Source: Gentiana macrophylla (Eukaryota > Streptophyta > Magnoliopsida > Gentianales > Gentianaceae). From it: a stretch of DNA of 64,000 bases. The translations under genes were made by a program, and so were the position numbers. The stretch lies in contig JAOBSW010000559.1 in the NCBI GenBank assembly GCA_026214975.1, forward strand, positions 35,757 through 99,756, read 5' to 3'. Below, piece after piece: positions 44,207 through 56,515 of the stretch; within the stretch, counting starts at the first letter, position 1, and each line of letters begins with the position of its first letter. A model generated the notes under the pieces. It did no database searches, was not told where the DNA came from, and was given only the letters and a program-made list of their open reading frames with translations.

Positions 44207-45709
44207 TGATGCAAACTTTCCTAGGGTTCCAATCTCACCGGTAGTGTACCGGGTCAATTGTAGTCTAGTACGGTGGTCAAGGTCGTATCCCAAGGAAATG
44301 TGAGGTTAAACACTAATTAGTTATTATTATCTTGATCCAAATCGCAAGTTTGTCAATAAACTAATAATTAACTACAAAGGTTGTTCAAATGATAAAAGAA
44401 ACTAACTAAGATGATCTGTAGTTCAAGTCATCTCTCTTAGATTATTTGGAAATGATCAACCTACCGCCTTCCATTGGTGTTCTATTGTGTGAATGGTGCA
44501 TTCCTAAATGAGTGATTTCCCCTCGTACGAGTGAATGAAACCACACTTGTCTACTCCTTGGTTTAAGCACCTTAAACCGAATGAATTGACAAGATAATGA
44601 CTTGAATGCAAGACTCCCCGGACAAGGAACCGAATTCCACTAGGGTCGATTCTACCTTCCGTTCTTCTTGCCATTTTCTCACAACTAACGTCTCCATTCG
44701 GTGTCCATTAGTTGTGTAGGTGCATATATAGGTCAATTACTCCAACATACACATTAACAATCATTGCAAGTAAGAATATTTTCAACACAATAGAAGCTAG
44801 CAACATAAACAATCAATTCCAAGCAATCAAAGGGATTAACTATCATTACTATATCATCTTAGCTAGTATAAAGAACTAGCCACTCATAATTACAACTACT
44901 AACAAGTTAAAGCTAGTATTCATAATGATAAGAATGTACCAAAATCAAGTGATGAACTCGAAAATTGAGGGTTCATCCAAACTTCAAAGTAACAATGAAA
45001 ATAGAATGCAAAATGGTTGCTTTCTACATCCACCAAAAGCTTCAAACATCAAATGATCATTCTACAAAATGTTACAATGGATTTAAATGTTAAAGGATGG
45101 AATTTTGGCTAGAGGAGCCCTTGAGGTTGAGGTACCTGCAAGTATGAAGAAAAACTGATGTCTTTTGCTCTCTGATGATCTCCTTTTCTTTTTCTTCAAA
45201 AAATAGCTTAAAACCATATCAATTTGCTCTTTTTATAATACGGCGCGCGCCGTAGTGATCTCGGTGCACGCCGAGCGTGACAGAGTGGTAGAGAAGTGAC
45301 ACCACAACTAATGCGCCTGCAATTATACAATTTGATGTCTCGGTATGCGCCGTAATATGTCCCGGCCTGCGCTGAGACATCACTTGCATTGCAAATTGAA
45401 TGAAACTGAGCCCGATTCTTCCCTAATTTCCTCTTCTGCTTTAATAACTCGATCTGATTTTGATAATTTTATTCCACACTCCCGTAATCACTACAACACA
45501 TCAAAACAAACATAGCACGAGTAATTCTAATAATGAATTATAATTGATAAGCTCTAAAAATTTATAAAACGTTGGATATTGGTTGTGTCTACACAAAATA
45601 AAAGTGATTCGATTTATAACAGAACTCACTATAATTGATGCAAAATATCACTATATACTAGGGGAATAGGGTAGAACGTCGTGGAAATATATCATCCGGT
45701 CGACATACA
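44207..45709 (-). repeat. 3' LTR of X
   Basis: 1503 bp, plus-strand ends TGATGCAAACTTTCC...GACATACA. Near its left end GGTCGTATCCCAAGGAAATG parallels the GTCGATCCCA phrase of the other families. Sense TATA box TATAAAA at 45237-45231, four bases from a palindrome. Confidence 0.9.
45241..45374. promoter_or_regulatory. X palindrome array in the LTR: two pairs
   Basis: CGGCGCGCGCCG (45241), CGGTGCACGCCG (45262), CGGTATGCGCCG (45341) and CGGCCTGCGCTG (45363). Within-pair spacing is 21 and 22 bp, pair-to-pair 100 bp. In sense direction the array ends 4 bp before TATAAAA. The Y LTR has the same plan with a different core (20, 20 and 99 bp). Variation looks like C-to-T/G-to-A change in a palindromic core. 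Confidence 0.85.
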
Positions 45710-45747
45710 TCAACCACTCCCCACTTAGCTTTGGCTCACCCTAGAGC
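45710..45747 (-). promoter_or_regulatory. 3' PPT and hairpin of X
   Basis: Sense: GCTC-TAGGGT-GAGC hairpin (45747-45734), AAAGCTAAGTGGGGAGTGG, then the LTR start TGTATGTC. Confidence 0.75.
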
Positions 45748-46975
45748 AAACACGCGATAAAATAACGAGAGTTACAATCAAGATAATGCTATGTCGAGAA
45801 TTAAATGTTCATTAAGGTAATGTAACTAATCAGAATTATAAATGTATGTTTACCGTGATCCAAGACAATAGCGGTATGCGTGTGTGAATATTCCTCAGAT
45901 TTGTTATCAAGTACTCAAAGAATGAAATCATGCATGCAAAACTCATAATACGCAACCATAGGTTTAAGAATAATACCAATCTCCACTAATCGAGGCATTT
46001 GAGTCAAGGAGATAGATCGGACAGAATTTCCGACTTGTAACGTTAAGCTCGGGAATTGGCTAACCAAAGGATAATAAGGATATATCAAAAGAATACGGGC
46101 AAGATAGTAAGTATCTACACCTTCGAGTCCACTAAATTGAACCTTTACTTCTACTTTCATATAGTCACTAAAGACGTCTCCTTGTAACCAACACGAGATA
46201 AAAGCACCAAAAACAATTTGATTCACTTCCGACCCTCATTACGATCTTGATGAGCTATCCTTCCAATTTCTTTGAACTCAAACCGTTATTTATTTGAAAT
46301 AATTTTTTTGAATTAAAAATCATATACAACTATGGCTCCGAACTCAATAAAATACCGTCTCAACTGTGCCAACAGTGTCATCCAACACTCAACTCCAAAT
46401 TCATCACCACATGATCCACCGAGACTTACTATACTTGCGGGGTGCGAAGGGAATGTAGACCAAAATTAGGTTAAGGGTCAGATTATAATGTGGTTAATCA
46501 CGAATGGCTGTTTCGAGTAAGGTCTCTCCACTCTACAAGGCTGAGATGGGGACATGTGGAAATTTATGTTGAGGCGCAGCCATTTGGCTCTAACTGAATC
46601 AAATAAAATGTCATGACCGTCATCCCTAACTCCGACTCTGAATACCTTTCTATTTCACCTCGAAAGGATATCAAGCCTAAGTTCTAGTTGCTAAGGAGGC
46701 ATGCTTGCATGATTACTTAAAAGTATACCTGTTAACTAAAAAAATGAAATATACTTACTCTAAGGGTTCACACTACAATCACGGAATCACATCAAAATGC
46801 ATTTATAATTTATTAAAGTTACTTACTTTGTTGAAACATCTATTCTTTTAGTTAAATATCTTAACATGTACCAAAATTAATTTTATCAACTTGAGTGTTC
46901 GAGTTTTGACTAAAGTTAAGTGTTTCTTAAGTATATAGTGAATTAATTCTATGTTGTCCCAACTACATTTCCACT
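45748..46975. other. X 3' non-coding region between PPTs
   Basis: About 1.2 kb, no conserved coding sequence. An apparent 103-residue frame at 45915-46226 has no recognisable domain. Confidence 0.5.
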
Positions 46976-47006
46976 CCCCACTTACGATCTAGCATTGTCC
47001 TCAATG
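46976..47006 (-). promoter_or_regulatory. Internal PPT and hairpin of X
   Basis: Sense CATTG-AGGA-CAATG (47006-46993), CTAGATCGTAAGT, GGGG (46979-46976), AGTGGAAATG. Same hairpin sequence as in S and W. Confidence 0.68.
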
Positions 47007-47139
47007 GCTAGTGAGGATAGAATTAGTAGGAGGGAAGAACACATGATCAAATATAGCAAAGTGTGATAAATCGAATCATGACAGTGTGTGCACATAGACT
47101 ACAAGATAAAGAAAAGAGCAAAATAAAATAAAAAGAGTA

Positions 47140-47173
47140 CGGCGCACGCCGAATTATGCAGTGGCGCACGCCG
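47140..47173. promoter_or_regulatory. X palindrome pair between ORF-B and internal PPT
   Basis: CGGCGCACGCCG at 47140 and TGGCGCACGCCG at 47162, 22 bp apart, each followed by AATTATGCAGTGG. It lies downstream of ORF-B, so not all pairs mark ORF promoters. Confidence 0.7.
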
Positions 47174-47489
47174 AATTATGCAGTGGGAAAAGCAAGAATG
47201 CATGCATGCAAGGAGAGACAGAGACAAACAGAAAAATACTAGAAAGGAAATTTTTTTTAAACAAGAATACTATATTATACAAGGACAAAGGAAAATGAAA
47301 CAACAAGATGAAAAGGTGCAGAGCACCAGATTATTACAACGAAACATAATACAAACTGAAGAAAAGAAGAAAAAGTAGCAGATGCAACAAACTTCATTCA
47401 AACTGATAGCAGGTAGGACTGAAAACGAAGAAACTGACCACCAACACAACCAACTGAAAACTCAAAAGCCTACAGCCCACACAAGCAAC

Positions 47490-48468
47490 TCAAAACCCAG
47501 GCAGCACATCATCATCAGAAGAAGAACTCGAGACGGGCGGGGTGGAGGAACCTCCGGGCGGGTCAACAGGCAGGATACCTGATCGGGTCACATGGCACGG
47601 GAGAATCTCATCACCAAGCTGAGTCGGCAGTCCAGCGACACGAGTGTACAGGTGCGAAAAATCAACCATGTGAAAGGGAGCGGCTGGCACAGGTGATGTG
47701 GGGCTGTGGCAAACTGAATGGTGGATCGATGGATAAGAGTACCCCAGTTGACAAGCGCCCCAACCCGAATAACATGAAGGAGGATAAGCTCCTCGTCAGA
47801 AATTTGGGAAAAAAGCTGGGATGGCATGACTCAAGAATTAATAAAGTGCTTCCATGCACGTGCATCAGCGTCTAGGTCAGCAACAGTCAGGGTATCAGCA
47901 AGGCCGTGATTAGAGGGAAAAAGTGCCGATGGCTTCGTAGACACGAAATGCAAAGTTCTGAGGGTTATCAAGTTCCCACAACTTCTCGTAAGGAGACATG
48001 GGTTGTGCATAGTCCTTAGAAAGATGGTAAACGGAGTTGATGATGCTAAGATAGAAAGGGACGTGGACACCACGCATAGGAACTGTACGAGTGCCGCTCA
48101 CTGAGCCAGATGCATAGAGAACTGAATAAAATTCCTGCACCATCGAGACGTTGATGCGACCATGCGGATCCCTGACAAAATGCGACCAGCCACCCCAAGT
48201 GACTCCAGTTTGCTATTATTGAGTCCAGTTTGCTATTATTGAGTCCTTTTCTTATATTGAGTTTGCTATTATTGAGTCCTTTCTTAACCTGAATGGGAGC
48301 ACGGCTGAAACAATGGACATAGCGGTTGATTGCTATCTCCGACCCATAGGTAAAGATTGACGGTGGAGAACGAGGATGTGTGTATTCAGGTGAAGATTCA
48401 ACTCTAGGGTAATCTGGTGGAGTGAGGGATGGTGAAGGAGGTGGAGTGAGTTCATTGGAAGAAGACAT
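47490..48468 (-). pseudogene. X ORF-B: putative plant transposon-type protein
   Basis: ATG at 48468 opens MSSSNELTPPPSPSLTPPDY, a Ser/Pro-rich start. IAINRYVHCFSRAPI follows. After a short tandem repeat (48202-48282) and frame changes it gives MVQEFYSVLYASGSV, VRGVHVPFYLSIINSVYHL and LWELDNP, the EFY...RG..V.F....IN..Y pattern of this family. Then DADARAWKHFINS, ISDEELILLHVIRVGALVNW and a tail with Ser/Asp runs. Paralogous to ORF-A just upstream and to ORF-B of Y. Role unknown; a DNA-binding regulator is my speculation from the palindromes. Confidence 0.65.
48202..48282. repeat. Short tandem repeat in X ORF-B
   Basis: GAGTCCAGTTTGCTATTATT occurs twice in direct succession and in part again, disturbing the reading frame between RAPI and the EFY motif. 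Confidence 0.85.
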
Positions 48469-48539
48469 GATAAAAAGAGGTGATAAGGAAAAGTGAAGGG
48501 AATTGAAATCTGGGGTGAAGAAAGAAGATAGACGGGAGG

Positions 48540-48540
<1 letters not shown>

Positions 48541-48583
<43 letters not shown>
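48541..48583. repeat. (TA)n microsatellite upstream of X ORF-B
   Basis: About 21 TA units, between the palindrome cluster at 48666-48842 and the ORF-B start at 48468, i.e. where a TATA box is expected. Confidence 0.93.
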
Positions 48584-48585
<2 letters not shown>

Positions 48586-48665
48586 ATTGGAAAGAAATGT
48601 GGCACAAGTTGCAAAACAACTCTGCTGAGCAATAGTGATACTTACAAGACGGCGAGGGTAAGTCA

Positions 48666-48842
48666 CGGCGCAAACCGTGACGAAAGGCTGACACTAAGCT
48701 CTGCATATGGGACAAGGCTGTCAAAATGATATTTGGGTGCCACGGTGCACGTTGAAATAAGTCCGGCACAAACCGTGATTAAAACATGGAGAAATAAATA
48801 AAATATACACGGCACAGGCAGTGATGGCCATGGCACACGCCA
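48666..48842. promoter_or_regulatory. X palindrome cluster upstream of ORF-B
   Basis: CGGCGCAAACCG (48666), CGGTGCACGTTG (48743), CGGCACAAACCG (48764), CGGCACAGGCAG (48810) and TGGCACACGCCA (48831). Spacings 21 bp (48743/48764) and 21 bp (48810/48831); 77 bp separates 48666 from the next, close to the inner gap of the LTR array (79 bp). About 200-370 bp upstream of the ORF-B ATG. Confidence 0.7.
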
Positions 48843-49055
48843 TGTACACCTGATCAAAAGCTAAAGAACATGCAGGCTATACAAAATAGTCTAATTCATT
48901 CTGACCCCAAAATAGTAAAGTGACTGACAAAGTTATAAATAGAAGCAAGCACGAGCAAAATAGTTGATAAAACAGCCACAAATGGAATAAAAAGTAGCAA
49001 AGTAGTCAACCAACAAATTATTAAAAGTTTGAAATCACAACGATAATAGAAAATC

Positions 49056-50697
49056 TCAAGTTTCGTCCTCAGCCTCGTCATCATCACGAGAAATACCCTC
49101 GAAATCCCTGCTTGGCAAACCCATAGTGCTCGTCGGAGCGTAACTCACTTGACTAAGTAGACCGGCTCCTTGAAAGTCAGCCGCGTGAAGATTACTGAGC
49201 ATCTCGATCGGCTCAGAAGAGGTAAAATCAGCAGCAGACATTCCCGAACTAGCACTAATGGTAGATAACACTACGGTACTCTCCAAACCCAAGGAAGCCA
49301 AGCCAAGATCTTGAGGGACTCCACAGAAAAGGTATACATGTCGGCCTTGAGAAAAAGTCTACGAATCTGCACTTGCGAATAATGATCCAGACACACCACC
49401 ACTAGACGCGGGGAATGAAGAAGAGGGATAGGACTGGTGAGGGGTAAAGATGGGAACGGTAGGCAGCCAGTCAGGTAGGGTATAATCTTGCTCAGAATAG
49501 TGCGGTTGTGGGTTATTATACTGGGCAATGAGGGGGTTGAGGTTAGCCAAAAAAGCACGTTGGCCTCTCAGACCAATACGTAAATCAGTAGCGCGCCCGT
49601 TGACAGGACCTTTCAAAACCCAGAGTTAGGTTGGCTCTCATAGTAGCCTGGCTACCACGCAGGTAGGCTAACTTATAGTCCTGAAAGTCAAAATGGGAGG
49701 TCAGAGCGGGATCTTGGGTGGAAGGTCCAGGATGCGAGGGAAACTGACTAGAAGTTGAGGCGGCGAGGTGGGGTGGGAGTATCGAGACTAGGTGACTGAA
49801 GGAGGTGGTGATCGACAAGTTGGAGTCTTAGGAATGTTTGGTCCAATGACGACAGTGAGAGCGGAGACATCAACTTATCACTCGGTAGGGTGTGACTGAT
49901 GAAAAGTGTGGAGGCGAGATATCGAGACTAGGAAAGGCATATTACCATCCTTCCTACCTTCGTTCGGGCAAAGACCGTGACTTTGAAATGGATGAGGCTC
50001 GCTTACATCGACCGGAATACCGCCCAAAATATAGAGGCGAGACAAGATTCCTCAAAAATAAAACTAGAAATGTGTCGAGAGGGAGACCCATTGTGGCTCA
50101 GAAAATGCTTAAGGGCTCGAATTTCCCTTGTTGTGTTACCAAAAGGGAATCGACCTTGAATCCACACAGCTGTAGGGTCGACCGTCTACTGAAATGCAAA
50201 AGCCCTAGCCCAGACATTTAGAGGGATCATCGAGTCCCCAGACATTGTTGTACTCAGTGTTTGCCGGAATGGCAAGGATACCGTCAAAATTATTTATGAC
50301 CTGAGGAGAAAAAGGAACTACGGTAGTGTGAATTGTAACCGAACGGACCTCGTCTTCCTCACTAGGGGTAGTGACAGACAACATCGAATAAAACTCGGCG
50401 ACCATAGTTTGATTAATGAGGTGAACACTTTGGCGCCAATGTACCCCAAAAGCGATCACTAATGATTTTAGTAAGGTTACCGGTGACATGGCCAAAGGAG
50501 ATACCACGTTCTAGGAGTAAAGAACACTGACTGAAATACTTTGCAAAATTAGAACGGGCTGCAGCAGGGGCGGTTCTCTCAAAAAGAACATCATGCTCGG
50601 CTTGTGTTAAGCCTCGAGATTGAGGTGTAGGGACAAGTATAGTCTTACGCTTTTTGCTAGATGTATTTTTACGACTACGAGTAGGTTGGTCTGACAT
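49056..50697 (-). pseudogene. X ORF-A: putative plant transposon-type protein
   Basis: ATG at 50697: MSDQPTRSRKNTSSKKRKTI, a very basic start (likely nuclear localisation), then RSNFAKYFSQCSLLLERGIS. MVAEFYSMLSVTT and VVPFSPQVINNFDGILAIP with VWGLDDPSK are the family motifs. After frameshifts (50200-49820): FDFQDYKLAYLRGSQATMRA, then LRIGLRGQRAFLANLNPLIA, a Ser/Pro linker and an acidic C-terminus (DDDEAEDET) at 49056. Similar layout to the W ORF. Broken by several indels as read. Confidence 0.65.
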
Positions 50698-51614
50698 CTA
50701 AGGAGATAGTGGTGGCCCAACAATGCACAACAACAACAACAACAATTCATCCAAACAACAATCAAATCCCATCCTCCGGCTTATCATCGAAATGAAATAA
50801 ATTAAAAGGGCGGAATTAAACCGAAAAACCGAGGAAATTGCTACCGTGTTGAAGAAGTTGTAGTCGCGGAATTTATGGTCTTTGAGTGGCGGAAATTACG
50901 ATCTCGATCGCGGAGTTAATGGTGTTCGTCATTGATGCACCGAATTTCCCTCGTTGTAAGGATTTGAATCATTGATGTTGAGAGTGGATAATGAGAGAAA
51001 GCGGTGGTGGTTGTGTCGAGGAGGAGAAGAAAATAGGTGGTTTGGGGTTGAAATAAAAAAAAAAAATAGAAACCGAATAGGAAAGGAGTTGGGGAGATGA
51101 ATTAGGTGTAATGGAGAGAGAGGAAAAAAACTATTCAGTTTTGAATCGGTTCCTCGGCGCGAGCCGAGACCTACCGGCATAAGCGAATTAAAATAAAAGA
51201 TATTAAAATTATAAGGAAATCGGCGCAGACCGTGGTTAGTCACGACGCGCGCCGAGACTACTTATGCATTAAAACCACTTTAACTATTCACATACAGAGA
51301 GCAAAAACCAAATTTATACTACACTTGAGTTATACCATGAAACTACATAAACGAACATTCTTGACACAAAATAAGGGATTTTACGGGTTGCCTCCCGGTA
51401 GCGCTTTTATTTAACGTTGTTTGCTCGGCGAGATTATACGATAGAGTTAATGGAATTATACAGATTAATCGTGGGGAATACTACCAACTAATACCACTTA
51501 AACAAATAGCACATAAGCACATAAACCTACCAACGTTGATGCATAAGAGGTAAAATGCAAGATAGTACCCGGGGTTGCTAAGTTTATAGTTTATAGCTAG
51601 ACTATGCCCTGTTA
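50698..51614. other. X spacer between integrase and ORF-A
   Basis: Contains the palindrome cluster 51155-51254 and, at 51383-51427, the TTGCCTCCCGGTAGCGCTTT phrase also present in Z. 50700-51150 reads in sense as a pyrimidine-rich leader (TCTCTCTCC, CCCCAACTCC), like a 5' UTR for ORF-A. Confidence 0.55.
51155..51254. promoter_or_regulatory. X palindrome cluster upstream of ORF-A
   Basis: CGGCGCGAGCCG (51155), CGGCATAAGCGA (51175, degenerate), CGGCGCAGACCG (51221) and CGACGCGCGCCG (51243). Spacings 20 and 22 bp. About 460-560 bp upstream of the ORF-A ATG. Confidence 0.7.
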
Positions 51615-52034
51615 TCAGTCAGATGAGGGGTCGGTGAGGAACAACACCTCCTCAGTTTGAGGGATTCCTTCCTTCTTAACAAATAATTTCACTTGGTGTC
51701 CATTGGCTAAAAACGTGGACTTCCCATCAGTGAGTTCCACTGCTCCTGATGCATATACTTTGATCACTTTAAATGGCCCTATCCACCTAGATTTCAATTT
51801 ACCTGGAAACAACTTCAAACGTGAATTGTACAAAAGCACCCTGTCACCTACATGGAACTCACGACGAAATATCTTTTTATCATGAAAGGACTTCATGCAT
51901 TCCTTGTAGATACGGGCATTTTCATAGGCATCTAAACAAAACTCCTCAAGTTCCATGAGTTGGAGCAATCGATGATCACCAACGGCCGTGGGATCAAAGT
52001 TAAGAAACTTGATAGCTGACGTGGCCTTTTCTAG
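51615..52034 (-). pseudogene. X integrase C-terminal fragment
   Basis: MELEEFCLDAYENARIYKE, FHVGDRVLLYNSRLKLFPGK, SRWIGPFKVIKVYASGAVEL, NGHQVKLFVKKEGIP: the GPY/F-type C-terminus of a chromovirus-unrelated Ty3/gypsy integrase of Athila type. Open for 117 residues to its natural end at 51615. Upstream sequence (52034-51969) still encodes FLNFDPTAVGDHRL and is then cut by the Y LTR. Confidence 0.9.
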
Positions 52035-53951
52035 TGCTAAAACCAGTCCTTAACCGACAGTGTATCGGGTCAAACTGTAGTGCTAGTATGGTGAGTCGAG
52101 TATCGTATCCTCGAGGAACTTTGTAATTCTTCTAAGTGTGGTTAAACACCAAAAGAGTCATTATTAACTCAATCTAAATCTCGAGTTTTATAGCACAGAT
52201 AACTACTATTTTACTTAACATAAAATAAATGCGTAATTTAAAATTTATTCTAATATAATATATATAGATATATAAATATATATAGATATGCATAAGTTGC
52301 AAAATATATATATAGATATAAATACACAGATACAGATATATAATTAAAGAACTAGCCAAAGTTTATATAATTGATTTATACGATCTTTCAAAGTGAATGG
52401 AATGTGCTCGATCTTTAGGTTCAATTGAGTAAATGAAGCGGTGCACTCTCGAGGTTAACAATTCCTCCTCACATTAGCGTGTGAAATTGTCATATGTCCA
52501 TTGTCATCGGTCCAAAGTCCACAAGCTATTACGGTTTTACGAGCGAGGTCGAAGTACGATTCTACCTTTGAATAAAAGGAGTCATTCCGTTCGTCAAGCG
52601 GTCAATTTTATTTAAAGGCTCCGGTTGTCAAGGCAGGCGATTCAACTTTCGGTTTAAGTTTCAATTAAAGCGATGATTTTAACATTATTATGATCTTGAG
52701 TACAAATTTTAATAAGATTCATCTTTTAGGACAAATCGCCCCGGGTAGAAGCGGGTTCCGTTGTCACGTTTTCACTCGGCCAATTTTACCCTCCGGTTTT
52801 CTATTAACGAGTTCATAACTTAATTACGAGGTGTCAATTCATAATTAGATTATGAATTCTTTCAAGTCAAACTTTATCAATAGAAAAGATTCAATTAACT
52901 CAATTTTATTCAATTTTACTTAGACAACATTCCTTTACCGAAAAGATCGAAATAAAGCGATTACATAACTTTGGCTAGTTATTAGATTTAGCCTACTAAC
53001 ATTATACGAAAATAGAAAGCAGACAAAACAAACATAAATACTTTAGAAATTTTACCCGATTACAACGATTGAATCGGAAAATTTGTATTCTTCCGGATGC
53101 TACAACAACTTCAACAACATTGATCTTCCGATAATTTCTCGAGCATTATAACGATACTACTTTATTTATGGCATAAGGCCTATATATATACATACTACTA
53201 CTACTAAAAAGAGGTGAAGAAAATATATTTGGTACCCCTTTATGTGCCTACGCAATCTTGCTTCTATTTATAGGCGATTTTTCCCAAGCGGATCGATCCG
53301 AGAAAGGGCGGATCGATCCGGGAATAAAAATATTATCGGGATATCTCTGCGCAGGGCCACATGCTTGGTCTAATCATGATGTTTCCTCGGATCGATCCGA
53401 GGTAAATCGGATCGATCCGGATAGATTTTTTCCAATCTTAATCCGAAACTTGATAAAATCATAACTTAAGCTCTGGATCTCCAAATGACATAATTCAAGA
53501 TGCGTTGGAAAGCTCTTGAGGAGATCTATAACTTCCATGAAGACTTCTTTTTCAGAAAATGCCTTTTTCTGGGCCATTTGTTCGTCGAAAATATAAACGA
53601 TCTGACGTCACGAACCATTGATCCACTCGAACTTTAAATCTCGTGGCACTTCCTTTATTCCTTCAAAAGATATGTTTTACTCCACAAAATGTCGTCACTT
53701 TCGGGTCTTGGTTTACCTAAGGTCTGTAAAATACCAAAAATACCCACGTGAATCTGACACGACACTCCGGTTATTAACCCGGTACAAAATTTATAACTTT
53801 TTATCATTTTTACTAGATTTTTATAATATTTAGATTTATTCATAGCTATTAATATTTTATAAGATTATCTGTTATAATTACTTATATTTTATATAAAAAT
53901 AGTCGATAACGTATATAAAACATCGTAATTTTATCATATAAATGTTATACA
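52035..53951 (-). repeat. 3' LTR of Y
   Basis: 1917 bp, plus-strand start TGCTAAAACCAGTCC, end GTTATACA. Likely sense TATA box TATAAATA at 53272-53265, 16 bp downstream of the palindrome array. Confidence 0.88.
53289..53419. promoter_or_regulatory. Y palindrome array in the LTR: two pairs
   Basis: CGGATCGATCCG at 53289, 53309, 53388 and 53408, all perfect. Within-pair spacing 20 bp in both, pair-to-pair 99 bp. Located in U3 just upstream of TATAAATA in the sense direction. Confidence 0.9.
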
Positions 53952-53994
53952 TCGCCTACTCCCCACTTAGCTCTTTGATCGTCCTCGAGCAAAA
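53952..53994 (-). promoter_or_regulatory. 3' PPT and hairpin of Y
   Basis: Sense TTTGCTCG-AGGA-CGATCAAA (one mismatch in the stem; 53994-53975), GAGCTAAGTGGGGAGTAGGCGA, then TGTATAAC. Confidence 0.78.
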
Positions 53995-55357
53995 TAAGAG
54001 TAATATATAAAAATTACGATAAAAATAATATAAGTGGTAGATAAAATTTTAAATTAGTAAAATATCATTTCAATATTATAAACATATTAATTATATCTTT
54101 CTTAGAAATTAATAAGATAAAAAGTGTAGATAACTTTGATAAATTATTTATCAACTATTATTCAAATGAAATTTCACAAAATCTACTTAATAAATATAAT
54201 TAAAATTCTAGAATTATTTTCCTATCTCAACTTATATGAAATATTTGGAATCAAAGACTAAGTCAAGTAATTGACAAGATAGCTAATACTTTTAGGATAG
54301 GACATTGGTTAATCGAAAAGATAGAAAAAGAAATCAAAAAGAGAAAGAGGCAAGTAAATGCGTACTTACACCTTCACGTTTGATCAAAAAAGCGATTTCG
54401 ATTAATAATATCTCCTTTTCCAACTATTTTGATTTTTCTCTTCTTTTTCAATATTAAGAACTAAAAGCGTAAGTGTGTGTAGAAAATCAAATTTACAAGC
54501 ATTGCTTCATCAAGATTGATCGGAGTAATACTCTTTCGATCTAAAATTACGAGTCCGGTTTCCTTAAACTCGTAATCATTCTTGAGATCTTATGATTCGA
54601 ATTTTTATCGGGAGCTTTATACCTCATAGTGATATAGGGCGTTTTAGATAACACCCTCTTGCACTCAAATCATTGGAAGCTATTACCGATATCATCGATC
54701 AAAGATAAGGAAGATACTGGTATTCGATTAATTCTCTGTAAATATGGTGCTTCGTTCTTATATATATCTTTTTTTTTTCTTTTTTTCTTTTTAAAATTTA
54801 CCTCAGCATACACCATCCTTAGCTTTTGTGCTATCATCTCCTTTCATAAGTACGTACAAACTCGTGGGATTTTTAGGAAATGTGGACCAAAATAAGCCAG
54901 AATGGTCGGTTATGATCAAAAATGGCTATTTCGAGTGAGGTCTTGATCACTCTAATCAAGGTTGAGGTAATTTTGTGGTGTCAAAATCTCATCATTCCTA
55001 ATCCGATTCCATATTCATATTTAGTTTTACAAAGAAAATTATTCTAAAAATTCATTATAAATATAAGTATATTTGCTAAAATTTCATATGAAACTTACTT
55101 GATAATATTTATGTATAGTTACATATACTTAAAATCTTATAAAGATCTAAAATTGACATATATAATATACTTATAATATATCTAATTTACTTTACTTAAT
55201 TAAAATCTATTCTTACCAATTTATATTGTTTTTATTCATACTAATTATATACTATCTAATTATTTTGTTCCAAGAAAAATTAAACTAAGTATTGAGCAAT
55301 TAAGTATAAATTTATATAAGAAAATTTTAATTTTATTTACTAACTTACTTCCACTCC
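53995..55357. other. Y 3' non-coding region between PPTs
   Basis: AT-rich, no coding sequence recognised. 54606-54690 (CGGGAGCTTTATACCTCATA and on) is shared with Z at about 12010-12095. Confidence 0.55.
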
Positions 55358-55385
55358 CCACTTACGAAATGACATCGTCCGATGT
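55358..55385 (-). promoter_or_regulatory. Internal PPT and hairpin of Y
   Basis: Sense ACATCG-GA-CGATGT (55385-55372), CATTTCGTAAGTGGGGAGTGG. The loop is two bases, possibly after a small deletion of the usual AGGA. Confidence 0.6.
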
Positions 55386-55589
55386 TGATGAGTAAATAAA
55401 AGTAGTTTGCAAATAAAATTAAAATTTTATATGATTGTGATTATTATTTATTATTTTTAGCAACCATATATTATTTTGATTAAAGAAAATGACATATATA
55501 TTAAACACTATTACAAACTATAAATAAAAGTAACAAACAACAAAAACGATTAAACAACTAATTTAAACAACTATCAACTTAACAACATA

Positions 55590-56447
55590 ACTTCTGGCGA
55601 TTATCAAACCGTAGATGAACATCCGGGAGTATCCACGGAAGTAATCCTAAGCGAGAATCACGAGATGGAAAAATCTCGTCAAGTAGCAAACTCGAGCACG
55701 TGATTCGATTGGATACAAAGGTGAGAGATAACCAGGCAAATGGTAGCGGTCTTCCCCTATTACGCCTTTCTGCGCAAAATTAATTGCAGTCTTAAAAATC
55801 AAAACTCCCCGATCAATGTATGCTCCACGGTTAATGCATACACAAAGCGACATCTCATCATCCGTAACCCCATAAAAATCTCTAGTTGGATAGATCCGAG
55901 AATTAATGAAGCGTTTCCACGCCTTAAATGAGGGGTAAAGCGAGTTGAGGAATCATAGTTATGATCAAACAACGGAAATCTAATGAAAAGGCTTGCGAAG
56001 ACGATTTACAACATTATACGCATCCCCAAGTTCCCAAAAGAAACTCGAAGTGTGGGTTTGATCAAAAGTACATGGTGGGATTTGATAGATTTGATTTATG
56101 ATGGTGGTGAAAATGAAATAACGATTCCCCTAAGCGTAATAAGTTGAGGCGAGGCTACATGTCGTTATCTCGAGTGAGAGAGCGCAAAGAAATCTCTAAC
56201 AATCGAAATGTTTATTCGACCTCCAGGAGTCTTATCAACTTTTTCCACCCATGCAACCTCGGATTAGATTACGTCCCCACCGATCAATTTTTTCGGTGTT
56301 TAAGCCTTTCTCCATCGAGAATAGGAGAGCAGACGAAATTTAGATGTCTCGGGATGTTAGTATGAAAGCAAGAGGCATGCCCCGGGAACCACACCATCAG
56401 CGTATGTGGTTCAAAACTATTAACCGAGGAGAGGATCGGTTAGACAT
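55590..56447 (-). pseudogene. Y ORF-B: putative plant transposon-type protein
   Basis: ATG at 56447 (MSNRSSPRLIVLN). Then, over several frames: IYQIPPCTFDQTHTSSFFWE, AWKRFINSRIY, VTDDEMSLCVCINRGAYIDR, GVLIFKTAINFAQKG and LLDEIFPSRDSRLGLLPWIL. This follows ORF-B of X step by step. Starts about 70 bp downstream (sense) of a TATA box at 56524-56516. Confidence 0.6.
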
Positions 56448-56515
56448 TTACGATCTGAGAGACTAAAAATAGAAGGAAGGGAAGAATGAGCAAAGTTTAT
56501 ATTTGTTGCTCTTTC

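Noticed and set aside
53289..53419. GGATCGATCC sites as chance restriction-like words
   Set aside because: Ten copies with 20-22 bp pair spacing in promoter-like positions, and a parallel layout in X with another core, cannot be chance.
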